Program-made: the position numbers and the translations under genes
From: Candidatus Zhuqueibacterota bacterium
Lineage (GTDB): Bacteria > Zhuqueibacterota > Zhuqueibacteria > Residuimicrobiales > Oceaniaggregativiventaceae
DNA length: 34,200 nt
Direction of reading: 5' to 3'
NCBI GenBank assembly: GCA_014728115.1
Contig: WJME01000313.1
Span: 1 to 34,200, forward strand
Notes under the pieces: model-generated
The model's input: the letters and a program-made list of their open reading frames with translations, nothing else
Told to the model about the DNA's origin: nothing
Database searches by the model: none
In this document: one piece after another, positions 1 to 8,019 of the stretch
Numbering within the stretch: position 1 is the first letter of the stretch
Layout of the letters: the number at the start of each line of letters is the position of its first letter

Positions 1-1
1 A

Positions 2-34
2 CCCTTGACCCCCAACAGGAAAGACGAAGGATAG
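2..34 (+). CDS. possible 3' end of an upstream gene
   Basis: One frame is open from the window edge and stops at TAG 32-34, four bases before the GTG of ftsY. It would encode a short charged tail, PLTPNRKDEG. The tight spacing fits an upstream operon member, and in many bacteria smc precedes ftsY, but ten residues cannot identify the gene. A second frame is also open up to 45, so this call is weak. Confidence 0.22.
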   Translation, partial: PLTPNRKDEG

Positions 35-38
35 AAAC

Positions 39-944
39 GTGCTAGGTGTTCTTTCAAAATTTCAAAAAGGACTGGAAAAGACCCGATCTAATCTCGTAGG
101 CGGTATCCAAAAAGTGGTTTCACGAGGCAAACTCGACGAAGAAATGCTCGATGACCTTGAAGAAACCTTACTGCTCAGTGATGTAGGGTTTGAGACCACA
201 GAAAAAATACTCGAACAGTTGGCAGAACAAAGTCGAAAAAAAAATGCCGCAACTGCCCAGGATATTATCAATCTGCTGCGCGAACAGCTCGTTCAGATCT
301 TAACGGTAAACCGATCAGACATAAATACACAAAAACCTCATATCATCAGTGTTATCGGTGTCAATGGAACCGGCAAGACCACATCAATTGGCAAATTGGC
401 TCACCTCTATCTCAAGGATGGCCAAAAGGTTCTTTTGGCTGCAGCAGATACTTTTCGTGCTGCGGCCAGTGAACAACTGGCTATATGGGCTGAAAGAGTC
501 GGTGCGGATTGTATTCATCGTGAACCTGGTAGCGACCCGGCTTCAGTGGCGTTTGATGCGATAAGATCGGCCAAAAGCAAAAACAAAGATATTGTTTTAA
601 TCGATACTGCCGGTCGCTTGCATACAAAAAGCAATCTCATGCAAGAATTGTCAAAAATTCATCGGGTGATCGATAAGGAAATACCAGGTGCTCCGCATCA
701 AGTCTTACTTGTGGTCGATGCGACTACAGGACAAAACGGTTTGGCCCAGGCAAAAGAATTTGCCAAAGCAGTGAATGTTACCGGAATCATTCTGACCAAA
801 CTGGACGGTACCGCAAAGGGCGGTATTGTTTTTTCCATCGCCAAACAACTCGATGTCCCTGTTCAATATGTCGGTCTCGGAGAAAAGATCGATGATTTGC
901 AACCCTTTGATGCACAACAATTTGTAGAGGCGCTTTTTAAGTGA
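39..944 (+). CDS. ftsY: signal recognition particle receptor FtsY
   Basis: SRP receptor GTPase that docks SRP-bound ribosomes at the inner membrane and delivers nascent membrane proteins to SecYEG. The 301-residue protein has the NG architecture: a helical N domain (about 1-90), then the GTPase with P-loop GVNGTGKTT (107-115), the SRP-family box DTFRAAA (137-143), DTAGR (189-193) and the specificity motif TKLD (253-256). It lacks the long acidic A domain of E. coli FtsY, which is normal for many phyla. The start is GTG at 39, with purine-rich AGGAAAGACGAAGG just upstream. Its last four bases overlap the GTG of rimO, so the two are probably translationally coupled. Identification is secure; the exact start is fairly secure. 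Confidence 0.97.
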   Translation: MLGVLSKFQKGLEKTRSNLVGGIQKVVSRGKLDEEMLDDLEETLLLSDVGFETTEKILEQLAEQSRKKNAATAQDIINLLREQLVQILTVNRSDINTQKPHIISVIGVNGTGKTTSIGKLAHLYLKDGQKVLLAAADTFRAAASEQLAIWAERVGADCIHREPGSDPASVAFDAIRSAKSKNKDIVLIDTAGRLHTKSNLMQELSKIHRVIDKEIPGAPHQVLLVVDATTGQNGLAQAKEFAKAVNVTGIILTKLDGTAKGGIVFSIAKQLDVPVQYVGLGEKIDDLQPFDAQQFVEALFK

Positions 945-2257
945 AAGTAAACTATATCAGTTTGGGATGCCCCAAAAATGCTGTCGATCTGGAAAAAATC
1001 CTGGGGAGTCTTGCTCCTTATGTGGACTTTACAGAACATCCGGATGAAGCGGATATGACTATTATCAATACCTGCGCCTTTATACAAGCTGCCCAACAAG
1101 AAGCCATTGACGAAATCCTGAATATCGCCCAAATAAAGCAAGAGCGCCCGGATTTCCAAATCTGGGTGACAGGCTGCTTGCCACAACGCTATAAAAATCA
1201 ATTACTCGAATTGATGCCAGAAATAGATGAAATATTTACCCATCGCGATGCAGACGAAACAAGCATGCTCATCTGTAAAAAGTTAACAGGCACGAGTAAT
1301 CGATCCGGAAAAAGATATCCCATTACCGCAAGCCATTATCGCTATTTAACGATTGCTCAGGGATGCAATAATCGATGCAGTTACTGTGCTATTCCTGTCA
1401 TCAAAGGAGATTTGAAGAGCAGGACGATACCAGAAATATTGGCCGAAGCGCATCACCTGGCCAACTCTAAAGATTCGCCAAAAGAGCTCATCCTCGTCGC
1501 CCAGGACACAACTGCCTTTGGAATGGATCGTAATGGCCAAGAGCTGTCGAATCTTTTAATCGAATTGGATAAAAAAAGATACTTTGACTGGATCAGGATC
1601 ATGTATACACATCCTGCACATTGGAATGAAGGTCTGATGGATGTGCTCGCGAATGCCGATACCATTCTCCCCTATATTGATATGCCTGTACAGCATATAA
1701 ATGATAAAATCCTAAAAAGCATGAAAAGATCTGTAACAGGGCATGATATTCGTGCACTGATTGACAAATTAAGAGAAAAGATCAATCCCCTGGTTCTCAG
1801 AACCTCTTTGATTGTCGGTTATCCCGGTGAAAGTAAACATGAATTCAATGAATTATTGGCATTTGTAGAGAACACCGAATTTGACCGTTTAGGCGTTTTT
1901 ACCTATTCAAAGGAGCAAGATACCCGCGCCTTTAATCTTTCCAATACCGTGAGTGAAAAAACAAAACATCGGCGTCAGGAAGAGATCATGATGTTGCAAG
2001 CTGAAATTTCGTATCATAAAAATCAAAAGCTATTGCACTCTGGGATTAAAGTACTCGTGGATGAGTATGATAAAGACAATCATCAAAGCATAGGACGAAC
2101 ATGGCGCGATGCACCAGAAATCGACAATGTGGTCGTTTTGCCGGAATTAGAACTGTGCGTGGGGTCGTTTTATGATATAGAGATAACACAGACTGACATG
2201 TATGAATTATTCGGCAGAAAAAGAGAATCTCCTCTGCCGGAAAGGATGGACATATGA
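941..2257 (+). CDS. rimO: ribosomal protein S12 methylthiotransferase RimO
   Basis: Radical SAM methylthiotransferase that adds a methylthio group to a conserved Asp of ribosomal protein S12. The 438 residues show the N-terminal UPF0004 domain with cluster cysteines Cys10, Cys45 and Cys79, the radical SAM CxxxCxxC motif at Cys142, Cys146 and Cys149, and a C-terminal TRAM domain (about 375-438). The family also contains MiaB (tRNA); the short N-terminus beginning YISLGCPKN and the neighbouring ftsY favour RimO. GTG start inside the ftsY stop (GTGA overlap). The 3' end overlaps the next ATG as ATGA. Full length for the family. Confidence 0.95.
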   Translation: MKVNYISLGCPKNAVDLEKILGSLAPYVDFTEHPDEADMTIINTCAFIQAAQQEAIDEILNIAQIKQERPDFQIWVTGCLPQRYKNQLLELMPEIDEIFTHRDADETSMLICKKLTGTSNRSGKRYPITASHYRYLTIAQGCNNRCSYCAIPVIKGDLKSRTIPEILAEAHHLANSKDSPKELILVAQDTTAFGMDRNGQELSNLLIELDKKRYFDWIRIMYTHPAHWNEGLMDVLANADTILPYIDMPVQHINDKILKSMKRSVTGHDIRALIDKLREKINPLVLRTSLIVGYPGESKHEFNELLAFVENTEFDRLGVFTYSKEQDTRAFNLSNTVSEKTKHRRQEEIMMLQAEISYHKNQKLLHSGIKVLVDEYDKDNHQSIGRTWRDAPEIDNVVVLPELELCVGSFYDIEITQTDMYELFGRKRESPLPERMDI

Positions 2258-3546
2258 AAAGATTGATGCTTTTATTGACACTTTTGATTCTCGTCTCGAA
2301 TCCGGGTTTTGCCCAGTTAGAGTTTGGGCAACCCGACGAACAACAATCGGGACCGGAATTTCATATGGATGTTGCCAATTTTTCAGTTCCTGAAGACCGG
2401 GCAAAAAGTCGGATGAATATTTATATTGAAATAGCCTACGACGAACTGCAATTTATCAAGGTAGGCGATGGCTTTGAAAGTGAATTTGAAGTTTCTGCTG
2501 TTGTATTCGATGACGACGATTTTCAGGTCGATGGTAAAATCTGGAAAGAAACCGTATTTGTCAAAGACTTTGACCTGACCAATAGCCGATCACAGTTTGC
2601 TTTTACATATAAATCATTTGATCTCGAACCTGAGAAATATAAAGTCGATGTGAATGTCGAAAATGTCGAGACCGGCAATGTGTACAAGCGAGATTTCAAA
2701 ACCGAATTAAAAGATTTTTCAAAAGATGAATTGATGACAAGCGATATCATTCTGGCAGATCGTATCACAGCCGACTCTCTCGGGATCAAAACCATCAGTC
2801 CTATTGTCACAGACCCGACCAAAGGAGTTACAGGCGATATTTTTGTCTATTTTGAAATCTATAATCCCAAAGACGAAGACGAGTTAAAAATAGAATATGA
2901 AATCAAGGGTGAACGAACCCGAAATCGCATCAAGGGAGAGTATCAAAAGCCCACACCCGCTCAGCGGATCATGGAAGCCATACGTATTCCGACCGACAGT
3001 CTGATGGCCGATGAATATAACCTGACTCTAAAACTCAATGGCGACAAGGACGATTTCGAAGTAAAAAAGACGTTTTATGTAAACTGGGTTGGTATGCCCT
3101 CATTGGTGCGTGATCTGGATAAGGCGATCGCTCAAACCGAATATGTGGCAACGCGTGAAGAGTGGAAGAAACTCGATAATGCTCCGGAAGACGAAAGACT
3201 GGAAGAATTTAAAGAATTTTGGAAACGACATGACCCTACCCCTGGAACAGAACTGAATGAGGCATTACAATCCTACTTTTCCCGCGTGGATTTTGCCAAT
3301 CGCTCATTTGGAACCATGAACCAGGAAGGCTGGAAAACGGATATGGGAATGATTTATATCATTCTCGGCGGCCCGGATGAAGTCGAAAGAAATCCGTTCC
3401 CCAAATATAGCCGATATCCCTATCAGGTATGGCAGTATTATCGATTCAATCGGTATTTCGAGTTTTATGATCCAACAGGCTTTGGCGATTATCGTCTGGC
3501 CACACCGTTTTCCATTTACGAAGCACAAAGACTCATTACACGATAG
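2254..3546 (+). CDS. secreted GWxTD-domain protein
   Basis: Exported protein of 430 residues with a clear signal peptide (MKRLMLLL... ending SNPGFAQ at about 21). The C-terminal part carries the GWxTD domain: the GWKTD signature starts at residue 359 and is followed by the usual GGPDEVE segment and an aromatic-rich stretch. Residues 30-290 look like beta-sandwich material. Family function is unknown; it is common in Calditrichota, KSB1 and relatives, so it serves as a lineage marker here. ATG overlaps the rimO stop (ATGA), with SD GGAAAGGA upstream. There is no lipobox Cys, so a soluble periplasmic or surface location is more likely than a lipoprotein. Confidence 0.88.
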   Translation: MKRLMLLLTLLILVSNPGFAQLEFGQPDEQQSGPEFHMDVANFSVPEDRAKSRMNIYIEIAYDELQFIKVGDGFESEFEVSAVVFDDDDFQVDGKIWKETVFVKDFDLTNSRSQFAFTYKSFDLEPEKYKVDVNVENVETGNVYKRDFKTELKDFSKDELMTSDIILADRITADSLGIKTISPIVTDPTKGVTGDIFVYFEIYNPKDEDELKIEYEIKGERTRNRIKGEYQKPTPAQRIMEAIRIPTDSLMADEYNLTLKLNGDKDDFEVKKTFYVNWVGMPSLVRDLDKAIAQTEYVATREEWKKLDNAPEDERLEEFKEFWKRHDPTPGTELNEALQSYFSRVDFANRSFGTMNQEGWKTDMGMIYIILGGPDEVERNPFPKYSRYPYQVWQYYRFNRYFEFYDPTGFGDYRLATPFSIYEAQRLITR

Positions 3547-3561
3547 CTATCGAGGAGTATA

Positions 3562-4488
3562 TTGACTAGCACGGTTTTCCCACCCCGACTAAAACCTGGT
3601 GATACCATTGGCGTGGTATCACCAGCAAGTACCCCCAAACCAGATCGTTTAAAAGCTGGCATTGACTATTTGAGAAAAAAAGGCTATAATGTTGTTACGG
3701 GTTCGCATGTTGATAAAAAAACAGGTTACCTTGCCGGCTCTGACAGTCAGCGAATAGCAGATCTCAACAATATGATATCCAACCCGGCTATCGATGCCAT
3801 CATATGTTCGCGTGGGGGTTATGGATGCGCTCGAATTGTTTCTCAAATAGATTACGACGCTATCTCTCAAACCCCCAAACCCTTGGTTGGATATTCGGAC
3901 ATTACTACGCTGAACCTTGCCTTGTTTGCTCGTTGTCATCTTGTTTCCTATTCCGGTCCCATGGTCGCCGTAGAGATGGGTAAAGGAATACATCCCTTTA
4001 CGGAAAAATGGTTTTGGAAAGTCTTGAATGAACCTTTTCCACACACTCTGCAAAGTGACTCTGGCCGAGTTATGCAATCAGGCAAAGCACACGGCCGGCT
4101 GCTAGGCGGGTGTTTAGCCCTGGTCAATCATGCCCTGCACACCCCCTATTGCCCGGATTTTTCAGATTCTATTCTGTTTCTCGAAGATATTGGCGAAGAT
4201 CTATATCGCATTGACCGCTATATGGCACAACTCAAAAATGCAGGCATTCTCGACTCCATTGCTGGCCTCTTGCTTGGAGAGTTTATCGATTGTCAGGATT
4301 CTGAAAATACATTTGTGATACAAGATATTATCGAGCGCTATACCAGAGATTTGCATATCCCGATCTTGACGGATTTTCCTTATGGACATGGCGATTACAA
4401 GTTTACCCTTCCTGTAGGTGCAGTGGTTGAGCTGGATGCAGACAGGAAATCCCTTACATTGCAAAAAGCAGGAGATTTGCATGCCTAA
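3562..4488 (+). CDS. ldcA: LD-carboxypeptidase (S66 family, LdcA-like)
   Basis: Serine peptidase of family S66 that removes the terminal D-Ala from murein tetrapeptides during peptidoglycan recycling in the cytoplasm. The 308 residues match the family length. The nucleophile elbow GYSDIT places the catalytic Ser at 112; Glu208 (FLEDIGE) and His276 (YGHGDYK) complete the Ser-Glu-His triad, and SRGGYG (83-88) is the conserved oxyanion-side loop. Microcin C-resistance MccF belongs to the same family and is an alternative, but LdcA is the default. Start is TTG at 3562 with SD CGAGGAG; no signal peptide is visible. The 3' end overlaps purN by 8 nt. Confidence 0.92.
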   Translation: MTSTVFPPRLKPGDTIGVVSPASTPKPDRLKAGIDYLRKKGYNVVTGSHVDKKTGYLAGSDSQRIADLNNMISNPAIDAIICSRGGYGCARIVSQIDYDAISQTPKPLVGYSDITTLNLALFARCHLVSYSGPMVAVEMGKGIHPFTEKWFWKVLNEPFPHTLQSDSGRVMQSGKAHGRLLGGCLALVNHALHTPYCPDFSDSILFLEDIGEDLYRIDRYMAQLKNAGILDSIAGLLLGEFIDCQDSENTFVIQDIIERYTRDLHIPILTDFPYGHGDYKFTLPVGAVVELDADRKSLTLQKAGDLHA

Positions 4489-5110
4489 ACTCAATATTGC
4501 AGTGTTTGTATCTGGAAGAGGCAGCAATTTAGATTCTATTTTTGGCCAAATAAAGACTGGCCGGCTGAACGCCAGTATTGCACTCGTCATCAGCAATCGC
4601 TCCGATGCACCGGCTTTGGATTTGGCACGATCACAAGGAGCAAAGGCAATTCATCTTGCTCCCAATCAATTTGACGACGAACCAGCATATCAAGAAACAC
4701 TATTGAATTTATTGCAGACAGAAAACATTGATCTCGTTGTGCTGGCAGGATACCTGAAAAAAATACCCGCCGCTGTTGTGAATCAATATAAACACAAGAT
4801 GATCAATATTCACCCGGCATTATTGCCAGCCTTTGGAGGGAAAGGACTGTACGGCCGCTATGTACATGAAGCGGTTCTCGAATTCGGTGCCAAGATTTCC
4901 GGGGCCACGGTTCATTTTGTCGATACTGAATATGATACAGGCCCCCCGATTGTTCAGGAATGCGTCCCGGTCCTGGATGATGACACCCCAGAGTCCCTTG
5001 CAAAACGGATTCTAGAGGTCGAACATCGTATTTTACCACAAGCAATAGAATATTTTTGTAACAACCAGTTGGATGTGAAAGGGCGCAGAGTTTATATCAA
5101 AAAAAAGTAA
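4481..5110 (+). CDS. purN: phosphoribosylglycinamide formyltransferase (GART)
   Basis: Transfers a formyl group from 10-formyl-tetrahydrofolate to GAR in purine synthesis. The ATG at 4481 is chosen over an upstream in-frame ATG at 4418 because AGGAG lies at 4470-4474 and PurN proteins begin with a strand like KLNIAVFVSGRGSN; the longer form would read back through ldcA. The resulting 209 residues fit the family. Catalytic residues are visible: Asn109 and His111 in INIHPALLP, and Asp152 in EYDTGPP. It overlaps ldcA by 8 nt and is followed 77 nt later by purH, so both formyl-transfer enzymes of the pathway are linked. Confidence 0.95.
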   Translation: MPKLNIAVFVSGRGSNLDSIFGQIKTGRLNASIALVISNRSDAPALDLARSQGAKAIHLAPNQFDDEPAYQETLLNLLQTENIDLVVLAGYLKKIPAAVVNQYKHKMINIHPALLPAFGGKGLYGRYVHEAVLEFGAKISGATVHFVDTEYDTGPPIVQECVPVLDDDTPESLAKRILEVEHRILPQAIEYFCNNQLDVKGRRVYIKKK

Positions 5111-5187
5111 CAGGTGTGCGTATCCCAGTCAGGGATTATTTTGCAAACAAATCTATGGTCAATAAACCAATAGAAAAGGATTAAATC

Positions 5188-6735
5188 GTGGCAGACAAGG
5201 TAAAAATCAAAAGAGCTCTACTGAGCGTCTATAACAAACAAGGCCTTGTAGAATTTGCTAAAAGCTTGCAAGAACAAGGCACTGAAATCATTTCTACAGG
5301 AGGCACTGCCCGCCATCTCTCAGAAAACGGTATTGACATTATCTCTGTTTCGGATGTCACCGGATTTCCTGAAATTCTTGGCGGCAGGGTCAAGACCCTT
5401 CACCCCTTTATCCATGGCGCAATACTCGCTAAAAGAGAATCAAATCAACTCGATGAGCTCAAAAAGCATGATATTACCCCTATCGATATGGTCGTCGTCA
5501 ATTTATATCCTTTTGAAAAAACCGTTGCTCAACCGGATGTACAGCTCGCAGACGCTCTTGAAAACATCGACATTGGCGGACCTTGTATGATTCGGGCAGC
5601 CGCAAAAAATTTTCCCGATGTTACGGTTGTCACGGATCCAGAACAATATCAACTCATTATGTCTGAACTCGAGGAAAATGATGGTTCCACCACCCTTGAA
5701 ACTCGCAAATCATTGGCTGTTCAGGCATTCTTGCGCACCAGTCAATACGACTCGGCCATCAACCGCTTTCTCGGCAAATCAAAGGAAATATTTCCTAATC
5801 TGCTGGATTTCGAACTGCAAAAAGTGATGGATCTGCGTTATGGAGAAAATCCACACCAGCAGGCTGCTTTTTATACCGACAATGTCGAAAAAAATCATTT
5901 TGGCAAACAATTACATGGTAAAGAACTCTCATTTAACAATTTACTGGATTTGCATTCCACGATGGGATTGGCTTATGAATTCGACAAAGCCTGTGCCGTT
6001 ATCGTCAAGCACAACAATCCCTGTGGAGTCTCGTTGAATGAAGATCTCTTGACGGCATACAAGCAAGCATTTGCGTCTGACTCTGTTTCCGCCTTTGGGG
6101 GGGTGGTTGCATTCAATCGACCGGTCACCCAGGATGTTGCCGAAGAAATGTCTAAAGTCTTTCTGGAAGTGATTGTGGCCCCCAAATTTACCGACGAGGC
6201 CAAGGAAATTCTCACGCAGAAGAAAAATCTAAGGCTGCTGGAATGGGATCCGACAACGTTGATAAGAGACCGACTGGATATAAAAAAGATCTATGGTGGA
6301 TATCTTGTCCAAAATATGGATAGTGTTCAGGAAAATCCTGCCAACTTTAAAACAGTGACTGAACGCAAACCGACAGAGCAAGATTGGGTATCCATGGGAT
6401 TTGGATGGACGATTTGCAAGTGGGTAAAAAGCAATGCGATCATCTATATCAAAGATACCCGCACGTTGGGCATTGGTGCCGGCCAAATGTCACGTGTGGA
6501 TTCTTCCAAGCTGGCAGTACAAAAAGCCTCGGAAATGGGCCATAACCTCAAAGAAACGATAATGGTTTCCGACGCTTTTTTCCCTTTTCGCGATGGAATA
6601 GATGCTGCTGCAAAAGCAGGTGCCATCGGCGTTATTCAGCCTGGAGGATCCATCCGCGATCAAGAGGTTATCGACGCTGCAAACGAACACAATATGTTCA
6701 TGGTCTTTACAGGAACACGACATTTTAGGCATTGA
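5188..6735 (+). CDS. purH: bifunctional AICAR formyltransferase / IMP cyclohydrolase
   Basis: Catalyses the last two steps of IMP synthesis. The 515 residues contain the N-terminal MGS-like IMP cyclohydrolase domain (about 7-200, with GGRVKTLHP at 65-73) and the C-terminal AICAR formyltransferase domain with RYGENPHQ (217-224) and the catalytic Lys274-His275 in VKHNNPCG. The C-terminus ends TGTRHFRH, as in the family. Start is GTG at 5188 with SD AAAAGGA at 5174-5180. It is the last gene of the ftsY-purH run; a long stem-loop follows at 6787-6827. Confidence 0.97.
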   Translation: MADKVKIKRALLSVYNKQGLVEFAKSLQEQGTEIISTGGTARHLSENGIDIISVSDVTGFPEILGGRVKTLHPFIHGAILAKRESNQLDELKKHDITPIDMVVVNLYPFEKTVAQPDVQLADALENIDIGGPCMIRAAAKNFPDVTVVTDPEQYQLIMSELEENDGSTTLETRKSLAVQAFLRTSQYDSAINRFLGKSKEIFPNLLDFELQKVMDLRYGENPHQQAAFYTDNVEKNHFGKQLHGKELSFNNLLDLHSTMGLAYEFDKACAVIVKHNNPCGVSLNEDLLTAYKQAFASDSVSAFGGVVAFNRPVTQDVAEEMSKVFLEVIVAPKFTDEAKEILTQKKNLRLLEWDPTTLIRDRLDIKKIYGGYLVQNMDSVQENPANFKTVTERKPTEQDWVSMGFGWTICKWVKSNAIIYIKDTRTLGIGAGQMSRVDSSKLAVQKASEMGHNLKETIMVSDAFFPFRDGIDAAAKAGAIGVIQPGGSIRDQEVIDAANEHNMFMVFTGTRHFRH

Positions 6736-6786
6736 TTGACCAAGCGCAGCAAGACAATCACTCCTTGGACTCATCATTATCTTACT

Positions 6787-6827
6787 CCCGAAAATCATTC
6801 AACTTTATGGTTTGATTGATTTTCGGG
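6787..6827 (+). terminator. stem-loop after purH, probable terminator
   Basis: An 11-bp perfect inverted repeat (CCCGAAAATCA, 6787-6797, with its complement at 6817-6827) extends by four more pairs across one T-T mismatch, leaving a 9-nt loop (6803-6811). No U-tract follows, so it may need Rho or act as an mRNA 3' end. It is the only strong structure in the 244 nt between purH and mreB. Confidence 0.6.
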
Positions 6828-6911
6828 AACAAAACCCACACCCTATCGAATAATGCGTATCATCGAGCAAGATACAGATGGGCACTGTTAATGGCATGTT
6901 GGAAATGATTA

Positions 6912-6940
6912 TTGATAAAGTTGATCTTTTGTATTATATT
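6912..6940 (+). promoter_or_regulatory. candidate sigma70-type promoter for mreB
   Basis: TTGATA (6912-6917) and TATATT (6935-6940) are separated by 17 nt and lie about 40 nt upstream of the mreB ATG. This is close to the classical consensus. It is a by-eye call in an AT-rich region, so chance matches are possible. Confidence 0.45.
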
Positions 6941-6979
6941 TTGCATAAATTTGTACCCTAAACATGAAAAGACCCTATT

Positions 6980-8014
6980 ATGAAATTTTCATTCTCGAAT
7001 ATTTTCTCTAACGACCTCGCTATTGATCTGGGAACCGCCAACACTCTGGTCTATGTCAAGAATAAAGATGTGGTTTTGGATGAACCCTCTGTTGTAGCGA
7101 TCCGAAAAAGCGATCAGCAGATTGTCGCTTTTGGATTCGATGCAAAAGAAATGGTCGGAAGAACTCCGGATGAAATTATCACTATTCGTCCACTCAAAGA
7201 CGGAGTGATTGCCGATTTTGATCTTGCAGAACAAATGATTCGACACTTTATCAAAAAATCACTGCCGTCTCGTATCCCGCGGCCCCGTATCGCGATTTGT
7301 GTTCCCACAGGCATTACCGAAGTAGAAAAGAGAGCCGTTCGCGATTCAGCTGAACATGCCGGTGCACGTGAAGTCTATTTGGTGGACGAACCCATGGCTG
7401 CAGCCATCGGACTGGGGTTGCCCATCAATCAGCCTGTTGGCAGCATGGTCATCGACATTGGTGGAGGCACCACGGAAATCGCTGTTATGGCCATGTATGG
7501 TATTGTCAATTCCATATCCATTCGTGTTGGTGGTGATGAAATGAATGAAGCGATCATCCAATATTTTAAAAAGACATTCAATCTTCTTATCGGTGATATC
7601 ACCGCGGAACGCATAAAGTGTGAGATGGGTTCGGCCGCTCCTTTTGAGTCGGTTAAAGAATCTATGGCTGTCAAAGGCAGGGATTTGGTCATCGGCATTC
7701 CTAAAACCGTTACTATTTCAGCCAAACAAGTCCAGGAAGCATTGGCTGAAACCGTTGATCAAATCGTAGAGTCTCTAAAACTGTGTCTCGAGCAAACTCC
7801 GCCAGAGCTTTCAGCTGATATTCTCGAACGGGGTATTATGCTCACCGGCGGAGGATCTTTATTACGCGGATTGGATGAACGATTGCGACAGGAAACCAAT
7901 TTACCGGTTATTCTGGCAGAAGAACCTCTCTTGGCAGTGGTCAGAGGTACCGGAAAAGTTTTGGAAGATTTGAACCGCTATAGAAAAGTATTAACCCGAA
8001 TTAAACGGTACTAG
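6980..8014 (+). CDS. mreB: rod-shape actin homologue MreB
   Basis: Bacterial actin that polymerises on the inner membrane and organises cell-wall elongation. The 344 residues have the phosphate-1 motif DLGTANTLVY (about 17-26), the phosphate-2 motif DIGGGTTE and the adenosine motif TGGGSLLRGL. The N-terminal MKFSFSNIFSND may give a membrane-binding amphipathic segment. Full length. The ATG has only a weak purine stretch in front. It is followed after 5 nt by a class A PBP gene instead of mreC/mreD, so the two are very likely co-transcribed and serve wall synthesis together. Confidence 0.97.
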   Translation: MKFSFSNIFSNDLAIDLGTANTLVYVKNKDVVLDEPSVVAIRKSDQQIVAFGFDAKEMVGRTPDEIITIRPLKDGVIADFDLAEQMIRHFIKKSLPSRIPRPRIAICVPTGITEVEKRAVRDSAEHAGAREVYLVDEPMAAAIGLGLPINQPVGSMVIDIGGGTTEIAVMAMYGIVNSISIRVGGDEMNEAIIQYFKKTFNLLIGDITAERIKCEMGSAAPFESVKESMAVKGRDLVIGIPKTVTISAKQVQEALAETVDQIVESLKLCLEQTPPELSADILERGIMLTGGGSLLRGLDERLRQETNLPVILAEEPLLAVVRGTGKVLEDLNRYRKVLTRIKRY

Positions 8015-8019
8015 GTATC

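Noticed and set aside
4418..4480. N-terminal extension of purN
   Set aside because: It would overlap ldcA by 71 nt, skip the good SD at 4470-4474 and add 21 residues not seen in the family.
5111..5187. purine-type riboswitch before purH
   Set aside because: The 77-nt gap shows only a short TCCC/GGGA hairpin and none of the conserved purine-aptamer core that I could recognise.
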